Source: Tillus elongatus
Taxonomy: Eukaryota > Arthropoda > Insecta > Coleoptera > Cleridae
Assembly (NCBI GenBank): GCA_964006375.1
Contig: OZ023270.1
Location: 57,290,536-57,354,535, forward strand
Direction of reading: 5' to 3'
DNA: 64,000 nt
Position numbers and translations under genes: made by a program. Below the pieces are notes generated by a model. That model was not told where the DNA came from, did not search any database, and saw only the letters and a program-made list of their open reading frames with translations. Positions 39,169-54,285 of the stretch are shown one piece after another (within the stretch, counting starts at the first letter, position 1; the number at the start of each line of letters is the position of its first letter).

Positions 39169-40529
39169 AATATATATTATCATATATAATAGTATAATAT
39201 ATATAATGCCGAGAAAATTATTTCAAAAATTACCTATGCAATGAACCAGCTTAGTGCTTCAGGATGCCCTACAAGGCACGGTATACCAGCGGCTTTACGC
39301 CCCTTCGAAGGGACTAACTTGCTTAGATACAACAAAATTAGTAACTCATTTAATAAGAAGAAAATATATTGATTGGAAGTGTTTGAATCTAGCATTCTGG
39401 GAGTAGTAAAACGGCGTTTTGTTAATTGAATCAACAAAGCTGCCATTACACTGTATCAACATATAACCAATGAGAAAAAATAAAATAAAGACGTAATTTG
39501 TTTAAGTTTTAAAATTAAACACAAACTATGCATGATATTCCTAATTCCCTTTAGACTTTTACATATTGTTTCTGCTTTGAATTTTCAAAGCTCGCCTTAA
39601 AACACGGATTTGCTAGTAAGGTACACTAAAAATAGCTACCCCGCGGGCAAAAAGCTCTCAGAAACCACATCTAAGTTTACTTCAATTTATATATACCCAA
39701 AACTCTGAAAAAACATGTAAATAAAGCTTGCATTGAATTCAAGTGCCTCATTAAACCAACAGGTATTTTAGAAAGATCTACACTACTTCATTTAAATTTT
39801 CATGTTGACCGATTGACTATGACAAACGGAAAATACAAACTTGATTATTTGACTAATTTAACCATACCACAATTAAGTCAGGAAACCTGGGGCCAGCTAA
39901 GTCAATTAATAATAGTTATTTGATTGTAACCAATTTCACACTTTTACATACAATTAATGACTGTTAGCGCACCAGAGACATTCAACGGTAAAATTTATAT
40001 AACGACGAAACAGCATGGGCAACTTGATTTTACGCCGGTACCTACAATAAAGTCTTTATTTTCTAGTTTTCTAGTTTCAGTTAATTATTCTCTTAATAAG
40101 CATTGGCCCATTTCTGTAGTATTGATTAGATATTTAGAACGAAATAATTTTTTGTGAGGAGGATTGGGATTTTCAACGCGCCTAATACTAATTATACGGT
40201 ATCCTGTATCAGTGCCGGCATTACGCCTCTTCCGACGATAGAGCAAACATTTTCTTGTCGACAAGATTACTATTGTAAGACTTTCAAAACTGTTTTAAAT
40301 AAGCGAATAGAATCTTCAAAAGCTATATTATGTAAGACGTGTTAAAATAATTCTTTGCTTCGGAGCGATATATCGATTCGATAAATAATTGACCCATTTA
40401 AATTAAACTGGGCTGACTTTATTTTCTCAATCGAATCAGAAACCAAAAGCAGTCGTCAGTTTTTCATCTAATTGATTAGAAGTAGTTTTTATTTTAAAAA
40501 ATCACGCCTTTTCTGGGAATTAAAAAAAT
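39165..40529. other. Intronic DNA, no gene supported
   Basis: Two short plus-strand open stretches (39957-40157 and 40154-40345) and one minus (39234-39446) show no motif, start context or splice sites that I can defend. Confidence 0.3.
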
Positions 40530-41312
<783 letters not shown>

Positions 41313-41895
41313 TTAATAACAAATTTTATATCTAACTACTGCCAAAGCATCAGAGAGACCCCATTTGAAATTAATTTTCTGCAGATATTTGAGCAAAGTC
41401 AGAAACCGTGACGGTTGAAGCAGAAACTTAAGGCTTTGTAAAACACCCTTCTTACGATATTTCTTCTACATAACCCGCATTCGTTTCAGGATATTTGTTT
41501 AAATGTCTCCAATTTTAAAGTTTCAAATCGCGACTTGGATATTTTGAAAAAAAAAACTATAAAATTTTCAAAGTAATTTTTCTATTATTGCTTGACTTGT
41601 TGCGCCAAGAAAACTCAATCTTCGTCTGTAATGTTTAATCAAAAACAAAGTTATAGACATTTAAAAAATTATTGGTTGTCACTGATGATCAGAGAATGTC
41701 ACAAAACCAAGACTTTTTGTTTAACCACACAAACATTTTTGGTTTTGTGCCACTCTCAATTCATACGTGGCACCCAATTTTTTTAATGCCTATAACTTTA
41801 TGTTTTTCTAACTTAGATGTTTAAATTTTGGTATAGACTATACTTTTTATAAAACCAATTCGCTAACCAAATTTGGTTGCCGTAGCGTTGTTAAT

Positions 41896-42109
41896 GAGTC
41901 AAGATTGGAAGCTGTGATGAGCACTAATAAATACAATTTGGAGAACTCAATTCATCAATATAGTTTCTAGATCTGACGATCGTTTGGCTAACAAAGTTAG
42001 TTGAATAAATGTTTATTTACTCCTCTGATGACGCTAACTTTGTTAGCGAAACAATCGTCAGGTCTAAAATTTGTATTGTGATTAGTTGAGTTCGTCAAAT
42101 TGTACTTTA
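41896..42109. mobile_element. Head-to-head pair of PLE terminal repeats
   Basis: The minus arm (41896-42001) carries the tail and a hammerhead truncated in stem II. The plus arm (42004-42109) carries an intact hammerhead and the tail through TTGTACTTTA. It interrupts a Helentron-like copy; similar TTGTTA(A)T words flank both sides. Confidence 0.7.
42022..42062 (+). ncRNA. Hammerhead ribozyme motif, first family, intact core
   Basis: CTGATGA (42025-42031), GAAA and GTC (42057-42059) are intact. Stem I is CCT/AGG, stem II GCTAAC/GTTAGC perfect, stem III AC/GT around AATC. One C is unpaired before stem II. Confidence 0.76.
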
Positions 42110-42292
42110 GCAGCTTTGTTATTTCTAGAGATACAAGAATTTCGCAAATAATACCAAAAATGTTTCCGGACAAACTGGACCGACTTTTCTGCTCAATGAA
42201 CTTATCCAAGCCACTTACAAAAGGAAAGGTACCTACAAAATTTCCTTAAAATCACCCCATTATTTTTTAGTTATCGATTTGATACATATATG

Positions 42293-43131
<839 letters not shown>

Positions 43132-43785
43132 ATAAATAAAGTTATTTTATGTAATTTCCTGCATAAGTTTATATAGAGACCGTACACAAAAAACTGATGT
43201 GTTAAGTTAATGAATTAGTGGGTTACTGGCATTTGAAAAAATATGAAAATACACCACCACAACACACTTGCTATGCCAAGAAAGTTTTTCTATGAATTTA
43301 ACAAACCTTTGAAATTACATAAATAGGTAATTTAATACAAACACTTTCCCTGCCCGAATTATGCGTTTATATTGTCACCCTGTTTGCGTTTTGTACGTAG
43401 TAGGGAAAATAAAGTAATTACACGCGCTAAAATTAATTACATTTATCGTTGCAAAATCAGATTAAGGGTTATTAGCTGCAGAGTTTATCTGGTAAATTTG
43501 GTTTTCAATATTTTTTCTGACAACTACAGAGACTTTAATATCAAATTAGGATAAAGTGAACTGGCGTAAAATTTTGTATCATAATATTATATCTATACTT
43601 TTGCTGCATACAAGGCGCATTTAAATCATTTAAATTTAAACTAACAGGACAGCAATTCCCTACGACTAACTAATTTCACGAAGATTTTACAGTGTGAAAC
43701 AGCCAAATGGAATAAATTCAGTATTTCAAGTGTTGTGCCCGTTTCAAAAACATGCCGAAACACCTCAATTTTAGATTAAAAAATC
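43132..43785. other. Intronic DNA, nothing recognised
   Basis: AT-rich, no supported feature. Confidence 0.3.
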
Positions 43786-43980
43786 TGGACACCACAAGTG
43801 CGTTATGGTAGTGAATTTTCATTAAAATGATCGGGCATCAAACATTTTTTTAAAATTAAATGCTTATAACTTTATTTCTTGCAAAACAGAGATCTAAATT
43901 TTAGTGTATAATTTACTTTTTATAACGTTAACCTACGTATCAGTTTGGTTAACATGGCTTTGTTACTTTTGGAGTTAACA
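43786..43980 (-). mobile_element. Helentron-like 3' end fragment
   Basis: TGGACACCACAAGTGCG with GGTAGTGAATTTTCATT, then a short stretch of diverged body. Confidence 0.58.
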
Positions 43981-44100
43981 AGCGCCCACATCCTATTTAA
44001 ACATTTGGGGGCTCCAATGAATTGTCACTCGAAGGTGGTTAAATGTAGGGGTGAATTTGATGGTAGTTTTTAATCTGAAATTTACATGTTTTTGGATTTT

Positions 44101-44233
44101 TTAGTGAATTTTTTTAAATAAAAATAGAGAGGTATCGATGGTGAGACTTTGCAAAAATTTTTGCAAATGAGCGCGAATTTGGGCCCCTAGAACCCATATC
44201 CGGGGTCAGTTTCGATTTTTATATGTTTATATA

Positions 44234-44324
<91 letters not shown>

Positions 44325-44580
44325 AACCGCTAACTCAAAAAATAATTAACCGATTTTGATAAAACTCGGCAAGTGCCTTTCTTATATTAATAGCGTGGAT
44401 AAGTTCATTAGCCAGAAAAATCTGACACGGTTTTCCGGGAAAATTTTGAGTTTTGTTTATATTGCTTTGGGAAAGACCTAACTATGTGCCAAAATTCAGC
44501 TTTCTAGGGTTACAGAAAATTAAGCTATTCAAATTTGAAACATTTATTTTTAGATTCACCGCCTTTCATTGAATAGTTTA
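44101..44580 (+). mobile_element. Short-subfamily Helentron-like element, 3' decayed
   Basis: It starts TTAGTGAATTTTTTTAAAT, then GAGAGGTATCGATGGTGAG, TA array (44227-44322), right flank, and a decayed end near 44580. Confidence 0.6.
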
Positions 44581-45135
44581 TATGAGATCTAGTTGTGGTT
44601 GTCATGGTAACGTAACATATGATTATTATTGCGCAGGTCTGTTACACGCTTTAACTGACATTTACCGTATGCCGCATGATATCGTTTATATTTTGTTTTT
44701 TATTTATTATTTGTTTGAGTGGACTAGTGAACGAATTATTTGTGTCATTTAGGAAATTTTAATATACAAGTGCAAATTATTCCTTTATTAATGTTAGTGG
44801 GTGGATTAAACAGTGTTTGTTATGCTTTATCAACACATATATACGTAAATGGTTTATAAACTGTGTATTTGCATATTGAATAAATATAAAGGATCGAAGT
44901 TTTACAAAAGGGCTGATATTATACAGGGTGACGCGTTTCTACGGTAAAGCTGAATATAATTATTATTATACAAGAGACGAGAAAAAATTGTATAAGTTAA
45001 TTTTTATATGTTGTGTATTGTGTGCTGCCTAAGATATCATACTAAGGTCAGCAGATCCCTTCCAACACTATAGAATAAAAAATGCATTGCCAAAAAAAAA
45101 AAAAAAAACAAATTGCTTATCCTTTAACCAAAATA
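44581..45135. other. Intronic DNA, nothing recognised
   Basis: Contains one A-run near 45095-45110; no gene seen. Confidence 0.3.
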
Positions 45136-45652
45136 TTAGTGAATTTTTATTTAAAAAATTCGGTAATCGAGAGGTATCGATGGTGAGACTTTGCACAAAT
45201 TTTTTCAAATATTCATCCGATAACTCAAAAATTAATTAACCGATTTCAATGAAACTCGGCAAGTGACTCTCTTTTATTAATGGCTTGGATGAGTTCGTTA
45301 GCTAGGAAAATCGGAAAGGCTTTTCCGGGAAAAAATTTTTCCCCGAAAATTACAAAACTGTTTTAATAAAATTTGAAGGGTATGTTGCCCCGGGAGAGAC
45401 CTTACTACGTATCAAAATTCAACTTTCTAAGTTTATAAAAAATTGAGTTATTCAAATTTTGATTTTTCTTTCGGAAATTTTTTTTTCCAAAAATTACAAA
45501 GGTATTTAAATGAAATTTGGTGTATATGTTGCCTTAGGAAAGACCTTACTACATATCAAAATTAAACTTTCTAAGTTTATAGAAAATTGAGTTATTCAAA
45601 ATTGAAGCATTTAATAAAAATTCACTACCATAACGCACTTGCTGCGTCCCGA
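45136..45652 (+). mobile_element. Short-subfamily Helentron-like element without TA array
   Basis: Complete from TTAGTGAATTTTTATTT to the 3' hairpin end CGCACTTGCTGCGTCCCGA in only 517 bp. It shows directly that 5' foldback and 3' hairpin delimit one unit. It contains an internal near-duplicate (45355-45455 and 45480-45590). Confidence 0.75.
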
Positions 45653-46649
45653 ATTTTTTATAAATATGCACAATAATTGACATACTGAATTTATTTCATT
45701 TGGCTGTTCCACACTGTATATTATATAGAATACAATGTTGTCAGACGTGACGTTTGTAAATGATATGGATGGTATCTTTGTTAATGAAGAAATAAGGGTC
45801 CATCCAATGTGTAAGACAGCAAGGTAGTGTCGTATGTGGTAATGCTTTGAGTTAAAGACGTTTCTAAGTAATAGGGGATATATTTTGTTACTTTTGAAGT
45901 TTTGTTTAAAAATTCTGCCATAGTTCTTAAAATCCAGCATAACAAAAATCATGAATGTAAATCTAACAACACCGCAAACAAGTTTTGTCATCGAGACACA
46001 AGATTCTATGCAAAAGGACCAAATTTCTGCCAAAGTGCAAACTTCAGAATTACGAACTAGTCTATCAAATATTTAACATAGCTAAAAAGTATGAAATTAA
46101 CATTTGTTTGTTAATAAAACACATCAAAAGAACACACAACGTTTGCAAGTGACACTTTTCAAACAACCAACTAAGCAAGTGTCAATTATTGAAAATCATC
46201 GGTTAATAAAAGAATTACAATTCTCGTGGCATGGCTAGCTTCGTGCATGAATTTGAACGGACGCTTGGTATGTATCACAGCTTAAGAAAATGCCAAATTT
46301 ATTGTCTAATAAAGAAGGTAAAGCTTAAATACTTTTTTTTAAAATCACATCACAAGAAACAATAAGAAGGAAGGCTTATAGAATGTGTAGCATCTTGTTA
46401 AATAAATGCATTATGCGATTATATAGAAATTATCGCCGCGTGGGTATCGCTAATATTGACCTTTGTTTAAGCATGACGAAACCTAATATAGTTTCAAATA
46501 ATAATACAGGCATAAAGAATGACCATTATGCTAAACGTGATTTATTGTATTGCGATATTTTTTAATTACGATATTCGTTTACTGTTTTCTCTAACCGGAA
46601 GAAGCGTTTGACTCTTTTTGTTTTTAATTTGATTGTGTTTTAGCCATTT
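45653..46649. other. Intronic DNA, no gene supported
   Basis: A 140-codon minus-strand open stretch (45611-46033) overlaps the end of the preceding element, has no motif and is judged chance. Confidence 0.3.
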
Positions 46650-47084
46650 TTTTTTTATAGAAAATTTCGTTTATAAAGAGGTCTCTGCTTTCGAATTTTC
46701 GAAAAATTTTGAAAATGAGCTCGCGTTAAAGCCTTGGAAGCCATTTACAAAGTTCATTCAAGTATTTATGTTTTTTTAGCGCCTTCGTGGCCGTTCGGGA
46801 AAGTCGATTCAGACTTTCCAATACGGACTCGGGGGACGACGGTTCGAGACTCACCGGCGGCGGGTGAATTTTCAAATCACTGTCGTCGTTGAGATCGAGC
46901 TCAAGGTGGAGGGTATGTTAGTTTAGATGAGCCAAAAGGGTCAGCAATGGCCTAATTGCCAGTAAGCATCTTACCCCCCCCCTTATTTATGTTTTTAGTT
47001 AATTTTCTAACGAAAACAATTCATTAATTGGGAGATCCCGACTTTTGTAAAACCCATATCCGGGGTATGTTTCGATTTTTATAT

Positions 47085-47174
<90 letters not shown>

Positions 47175-47520
47175 TACCGATAACTCAAAAAATAATAGAA
47201 TTAATTAATTTTGGCAGGTACTTTCCTTTTCTAAGTAGCTTGGATAAGTTCGTTATCCAGAGAAATCGGACAAGGGTTTCCGGGAAAATATTCAGTTTTA
47301 TTTTATCTCTGAAAATAACAAAAAAAAAATTGGCGAGGAGGCTTACATTGTAGAAAGTAAACTATGTACCTACAACTATGATCTCTAAGCCGAAAAAAAA
47401 AAGTTATGGGCATTTAATGAAGCAAAGAAAAATGTCAGTAGATAAACTACATACCAAAATATATGTGTCACTAAAAGTCCGAGAAGACGCAATACCAAAA
47501 TATTGTATGTGTTAAACAAA
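46650..47520 (+). mobile_element. Decayed Helentron-like sequences interrupted by a SINE
   Basis: A 5' flank (46650-46762) precedes the SINE. After it a second 5' end (GGGAGATCCCGACTTTTG), TA array (47090-47172) and diverged right flank follow. Confidence 0.55.
46776..46983 (+). mobile_element. tRNA-derived SINE, family B, with 13-bp target duplication
   Basis: The head starts at AGCGCCTTCGTGGCCGTTCG with A box 46788-46800 and B box GGTTCGAGACT (46841-46851). The body through ATCGAGCTCAAGGTGGAGGG is shared with 30450-30659. The target duplication TATTTATGTTTTT stands at 46763-46775 and 46984-46996. The end is a C-run after CATCTTA. Confidence 0.87.
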
Positions 47521-47639
47521 ATATATTAAATATTACAGATAACGTTTATTTTTTATTAGCGCAAAAAGATTAAGAAGTACGAGAAAAAATACTTTGACAA
47601 TTTTATAATTTTTCTCCTGTAAATGTCAAATTGCTATAT

Positions 47640-47785
47640 AAAGATCGGAACCTGTGATGAGCACTGATAAGTACACTTGGATAACCCAAATCACCACAAC
47701 ACATGTTTTTAAAGACCTGACGATCCGAGGATGAATAATTTTTCATGCTCTGATGGCGCTAACTTTGTTAGCGAAACGATGGATT
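47640..47785. mobile_element. Head-to-head PLE terminal-repeat pair, truncated
   Basis: The minus arm has the tail and the last part of a hammerhead. The plus arm has CTGATGG (last core A lost) with stem II and GAAAC, then stops before the cleavage triplet. Both are inactive by inspection. Confidence 0.62.
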
Positions 47786-47789
47786 GACT

Positions 47790-47845
47790 CGTTCGCAAAA
47801 GAGCATTGGAAGACCGTGGGTTCAAATTTCCGTGGTGGCTGAATA
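47790..47845 (+). other. tRNA-like fragment
   Basis: GACTCGTTCGCAAAAGAGCA resembles an A box and D arm, and GGGTTCAAATTTCC a B box and T arm. The anticodon arm is missing. Possibly a tRNA or SINE relic. Confidence 0.35.
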
Positions 47846-47859
47846 TTTTTTTTAACGTT

Positions 47860-47991
47860 TTAGTGAATTTTCTTAAAAAAAAATTCACTAATGAGGAGAT
47901 CCCGACTTTTGAATTTTGAAAAAATTTCTTGAAATGAGCGCTAATTAGGCCCCCCAGAACACATTTCCGGGGTCAGTTAAAATTTTTATAT

Positions 47992-48073
<82 letters not shown>

Positions 48074-49193
48074 CACACCGATAACTAAAAAAATAATGGG
48101 CCGATTTTGATTAAATTTGGTGAATACCTTCCTTTTGCAAATGGCTTGGATAAGTTCGTTAGCCAGGAAAATCGGTCCAGGTTTTCCCGGAAAATTTTGT
48201 GTTTTCTTTCAAAAAAAATTTATATCTCCGGAATTAACAAAGTAAGGGCAACCAAATTGGTACTCAGGTTTACATCCTTATAGGTAAGCTACATACCAAA
48301 ATTTAGCTCTGTAGGTCAAAAGACAAAAAAAGTTATAGGCATTGAAAGAAAAATAAATTAAGGTTTTTCACAAAACGTCAAAGTTGCGATTTAAACGTCA
48401 AAATTGGCAACATTTAGGAAAATAACTTGAATCTAATACGGGCTATGGAAATAAAGTGTCTCAAGAAGAATGTTTTACAAACCCTGAAGTCTTAGTTTCA
48501 ACCGTCATTGTCCTTCATTTTAATAAAATGTTTCCAGAAAATTCATTTCAAATAGACCCTTTCTCTGACGCTTGGCAGTAGTCTTAGCTATAGAGTTTAT
48601 CGTTTAATAGTATATAACTGTTGTAGAATTTTCGTAAAAAAATAATAATAATAAATAAAGCTCAATATATCTGTTATTATACAAGATATGAAAAAAAATT
48701 GTATATATTAATTATAGGGTGTCTTGAGCTACATCTTAAAAACTATTTCTACAATCACAGGGTAGCCCATAAGTCGTTGGTGATACAAATTTTCTTTTTT
48801 TTTTAATCAAACACGCCTTATGTTATTGCATTTTTGCATTTTCCATCGAAATATAATGCATGTTTGTAAAAAAAAATTCTGGACGCAGTAAGTGCGTTAT
48901 GGTAGCGAATTTTGATCAAATGCTTAATATTTGAATAGCTCAATTTGCTATTAACCTATAAGGTTGACCAAGAAACGAATTTTTTCGGGAACACTTTAAG
49001 TTTACTTTCGGAAATTTTTGTACATTTTCAAACAATAAAGTTACTTCGATGAAACATGACACATTGTTTTTACTATATAAATTATACTGGTAACCAAATT
49101 TGATGCCTGCTTTCTTAAAAAAACACACATTATTGCTATTAAAAAATAGTTTTATGAAAATTCACTACCATAACGCACTTGCTGCGTCCAGAG
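47860..49193 (+). mobile_element. Full-length Helentron-like element (1334 bp)
   Basis: From TTAGTGAATTTTC to CGCACTTGCTGCGTCCAGAG, with TA array 47996-48068, and flanked by T-runs. It has the same length as the copy at 52741-54074. It has an internal inverted 3' end near 48886 and encodes no protein. Confidence 0.78.
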
Positions 49194-49984
49194 TTTTTTG
49201 CCTTTGACTCATTTTAATGTCATCTGATCAGAATGTGTAATCCCAATAATTTTTATAGCGACTATTTGTTGAAAAAATTCACTAATGAGGGGATAAGGAC
49301 TGTTAAGACTTTAAGTGCAATTTTAATAGTTAACACAGACGTAGATGTTTTTTCTGTGATATCAGAAATGTTTGTTTTCTTCTCTGCAAGCGGTTTCATG
49401 TTTTACAGCATCGCCAGGCAAGAGCATTTTCTTTGTGAAGCCAGAGAAAAAATATATATTTCTTTATTTAGATCAGATTTTGATTATTTTTAAATTTATT
49501 TTTATTAGCGAATTTTCTTGTACAAAATGTTCTTTTAATAGCAAATTTTCTTATAAATAAATTTAACGAATTTTCTTTGAAGAAACATTCGTTACGAATT
49601 TTGGTATGACAAAGTATTCAGTGAAGTTTTGATGGAACATTTTTTAACGAAATTCGTCGAAAACAATGTTTTAATGGGTTTTCGCGCAAACAAATTATTT
49701 TATCAATATCAATTTGAATTACAGATTAGGCACATAATTTGAATTTTATGTATTCTCTTAGCAATTTTTTATGTAGAAAATATTTACTAAGTTTTCGCAG
49801 AAATTTGTTTGTGTTGCTGTAGAAATAATTTTTTTGTAAGATTTTTGTGAAATTTGGTAATTAATTATCAATGTTTATTAAATTACTGTAAAAAATGTTT
49901 TCTGATTTTCAAACATTTTTTGCAAATTTTCATGCAATTTTTTGGAGTTTCGTTAAAAAGGTTTTTGTGAATAATTATATCTTG
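49194..49984. other. AT-rich DNA with faint repeat traces
   Basis: 49368-49490 resembles a low-copy dispersed repeat (CTTCTCTGCAAG, then GAAGCCAGAGAAAAAAT) seen also near 51050, 59600 and 62420. No gene. Confidence 0.35.
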
Positions 49985-50237
49985 CCATGTGGGTAAATTG
50001 CTTGAAGAGTTTCGTTGGCCAGGAAAATGGGACTAGCTAAGTTTATTTTCGGCAACATTTTTTTACTTCTTCAAACAATAAAATTATTTTCATGAAATAT
50101 GGTACATTGTTTTGACTATATAGGTTATACTGGTAGCCGAATTTGATGGCTGTTTTCTTAAAAAAAGACATATGTGTTCGCTATTAAAACATTTTTATGA
50201 AAATTCGCTACCATAACGAACTTGCTGCGTCCAGACT
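49985..50237 (+). mobile_element. Helentron-like 3' fragment
   Basis: Body from CGTTGGCCAGGAAAATGGG to the 3' end ACGAACTTGCTGCGTCCAGA. Confidence 0.62.
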
Positions 50238-50282
50238 TTCTTTTTAAAGTGATTTTATATTGAAACAATAACGGTCACTTTT

Positions 50283-50319
50283 AATATTTTTTTATTGGTT
50301 TTTGTTTCTTTAACGTCGG

Positions 50320-50411
<92 letters not shown>
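50283..50411. repeat. SINE-A tail fragment followed by (TA)n
   Basis: On the minus strand TAGACCGACGTTAAAGAAAC is the SINE family A tail. A TA array (50322-50411) abuts it, then a short GT-rich stretch. Confidence 0.6.
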
Positions 50412-50414
<3 letters not shown>

Positions 50415-52129
50415 TGTGTGTGTGTTTGTGTGAAAAAGCTTCTACGCCACATAGACTTCCGTTTTGTTCCATTATACTAAAAAATTCTTTTCGGGGGGCT
50501 AAGCTCGTTGGTCAGATCTAAGAGTCGTGTTTTTCCATGAAAAATTGCAGTTTTTCTTCTGGAAAATGCTATATCCAATAATATGCTTAAGATATAAGGT
50601 GAATTGTGTTATATATTGCAAAACTTATGAAGGTTCGCAACTTAAACTGCTTGCTACGTCCTAACTTATTTAAATAATTTTTTCTTTCGATGCTGCTTAG
50701 GTTATTTTTGGCGGTTAGAGTGTTATCGTTCTAAAGTGACAACCAATACCATAAAAATTGAAGTGATAACCAATATTATAACAATTACTTGTTTACTTTA
50801 TTAGTTAACCAAATGAATAAATCAAAGGTGTTTTAAAACTGGGTTTCCAAATATAAAATGTATAGTCAGTAGCTATCTTTTGATAGAGGGAAGTATTTAA
50901 AAATAGTTACCGAATTCTACTATAAACATAGATAGTGTAAACGACAACATATAGAGAAAAAGTAATTATCTAGTTGTTGACTTAGATGGAACGTGACTAA
51001 AAGAGCAACCCCGGGGGGCAAAAGGCTTTTTCTTTAGATTCACAAGTACCTGCTTTCTTCTCTGCAACCGGTTGCAGTTAAAAAGCAAGCACTCATGAAG
51101 CTAGAGAAGAAGTCTCTACATCTGTATTTAGTATCGAACAGTTTCACTAAGTAAGGGCAACACCAATTAATGCCTTGCTATTCGTTTAGCAAGTCCTGTT
51201 ATAAAATATGCTTTATAGTGAGTCTAACAAATCATAAATAAACACTGTTTTGTGATGTTTTGTTCAAATTACTCATTTCACAATGGCGTCCATTTACATC
51301 AAACATCTTTTTCTCATAGGATCACAAAACTTAAGTGATATTATAATAAACACAATATTGTTCGAGTAACTTGAATGATTTTAATATAAAAATATCGTTC
51401 AAAGACGTCAAAGCAACGCGGTATGCAATTCAGATCACTTGTTTTTGCCTAAAATATATTTTAGATACTTCTAAAATTTAACAAAGTAGATAAGAGAAGC
51501 ATATTTGTTTATCTGTTTTTAATCTCAAAACCGCTTAAAATATACATTCTCATGGTTTCCTACTTATTATATTTAACAGTTAAATTACATAATAAAAACT
51601 CTACACGCCTTGTTGAATTCTTGAACGCATCACTCTTACACAACGAAAATGCATATTTTTTGAACGCATCCCTATAGTAATAAAGACCTTTTTATTCACG
51701 TGTTTGCCAAGTTGATTGTGACAGATTAACGAGTATTACAACACTATTAATCAATAATGCTATAAAAAAATAATTTCACACTTGAAAATATATAATTAAT
51801 TAATCAATGGGGATATCGGTAGTAATTATACACCTACATTCTACGTTAAGTGTAATATGAAAAATTATTTGATTTTAAGGTAGGTAAAGTGTATTGTGTG
51901 AAGCAATGCAAATTTAGTTAATGGTTATGTTAGAGAATGATAATTTTACAATATTGTGTCCTACCTATACGAAAATATGTGATACAAATTATTTCGAGGG
52001 AAAAATATAATTTTGGTTTTATACTGTTCAATTATCAGTTGGAATTTGAACAGCTTTGATTCGTTATTTCTTTCTTTTTCCCTTGTAATAATAGAGGCCC
52101 CAAGACTGTACCTTGAGTAACCACAAACT
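50412..52129. other. Intronic DNA with one decayed element end and a low-copy repeat
   Basis: A decayed Helentron-like 3' end lies near 50632-50670 (ACTGCTTGCTACGTCC). The low-copy repeat (CATGAAGCTAGAGAAGAAGT) is at 51049-51172. No gene seen. Confidence 0.35.
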
Positions 52130-52738
52130 TTACTAATCTAAAACTACAATGTTGTGTCAATTTTTGTGCGTTGCCTTCTAAACCGCTGGACTCAAGGCAG
52201 ATGAACATCTCTAAAATAGACTCCTTCCAGTTTTCTAATAAGAGTCTTATGGTCCAGTGCGTTAAATGCCTTCTCTACGTCAAAAAATGCATATACTCTG
52301 TTTGTACTTATTCAGGGCATTATAAATTTCCGAAGTTAGGATGTCCAAAGCATTCTGTATAGACACTCCTTCTCTGAATTCAAATTGTGATTCTGCTAAA
52401 AGGTTTTCTTTTTTAATATAATTGGTTATTCTTTTGCAAATAATTTTTTAAAAAACCTAAGTAATATCTGATATCAACGATATCGGTTGATAACTGGACA
52501 TCCCGTTTTTATTTCTCCCTTTATATAATTGTTTTATTACCATATATTTTGGCACATCTGGAAAAGCACCAGTTGCTATGTATCCATTTATTAAAAGTGT
52601 CAGAGGTGACATACATGAGCTTACTTAAATTTTTAACAGTAATTGAGTCTAGCACAGCGGCTTTTCTCAACTGCATATCCATTATATAGTCTGTAACTTC
52701 CGACCCATTCGCAGGTGACAGAAAAATATTGCGCAGCC
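52130..52738 (-). pseudogene. Non-LTR reverse transcriptase relic, left part
   Basis: Minus-strand frames give NIFLSPANGSEVTDYIMD, LRKAAVLDSITVKNLSK, SSYQPISLISD, LLAESQFEFREG, LTSEIYNALNKYKQSI, FXDVEKAFNALDHKTLIRKL. These are the RT motifs of Jockey/CR1-type elements (YRPISLLS, NQFGFR, FLDxxKAFDxVDH). Frameshifts and stops make it dead. Its N-terminal continuation lies at 54075-54285, beyond a Helentron-like insertion. Confidence 0.8.
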
Positions 52739-52740
52739 TT

Positions 52741-54074
<1,334 letters not shown>

Positions 54075-54285
54075 TTTTTCTATATTTACTTTGGTAATTC
54101 AGCGAAGTGTATTTTGTTCTAGATGAAAAATATTCGTTAAATGCGTTTGCTCTTTCTTCGTAATTAGATTTATTTAATGAGTTACCACTCTCAAGGCTGA
54201 TGTTTTTCTTGTAGTATCCTTGCTCGCTTCTTGATTTAGCCAACTTGCCGTCTCCCTTAGCTTTTTAAATAAATTTGTGCAATTT
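54075..54285 (-). pseudogene. Non-LTR retrotransposon ORF2, part upstream of RT
   Basis: The minus strand encodes LAKSRSEQGYYKKNI, NKSNYEERANAFNEYFSS and TSLNYQSKYRK, the linker before RT (ANxFNxYF is typical). It is in the same strand and order as 52130-52738 and separated from it only by the inserted element. Confidence 0.72.

Noticed and set aside
39957..40345. Two adjacent plus-strand open frames
   Set aside because: They are short, without start context, splice sites or similarity that I recognise.
45611..46033. 140-codon minus-strand open frame
   Set aside because: Its end overlaps a Helentron-like 3' end, composition is AT-driven, and no domain or signal peptide is visible.
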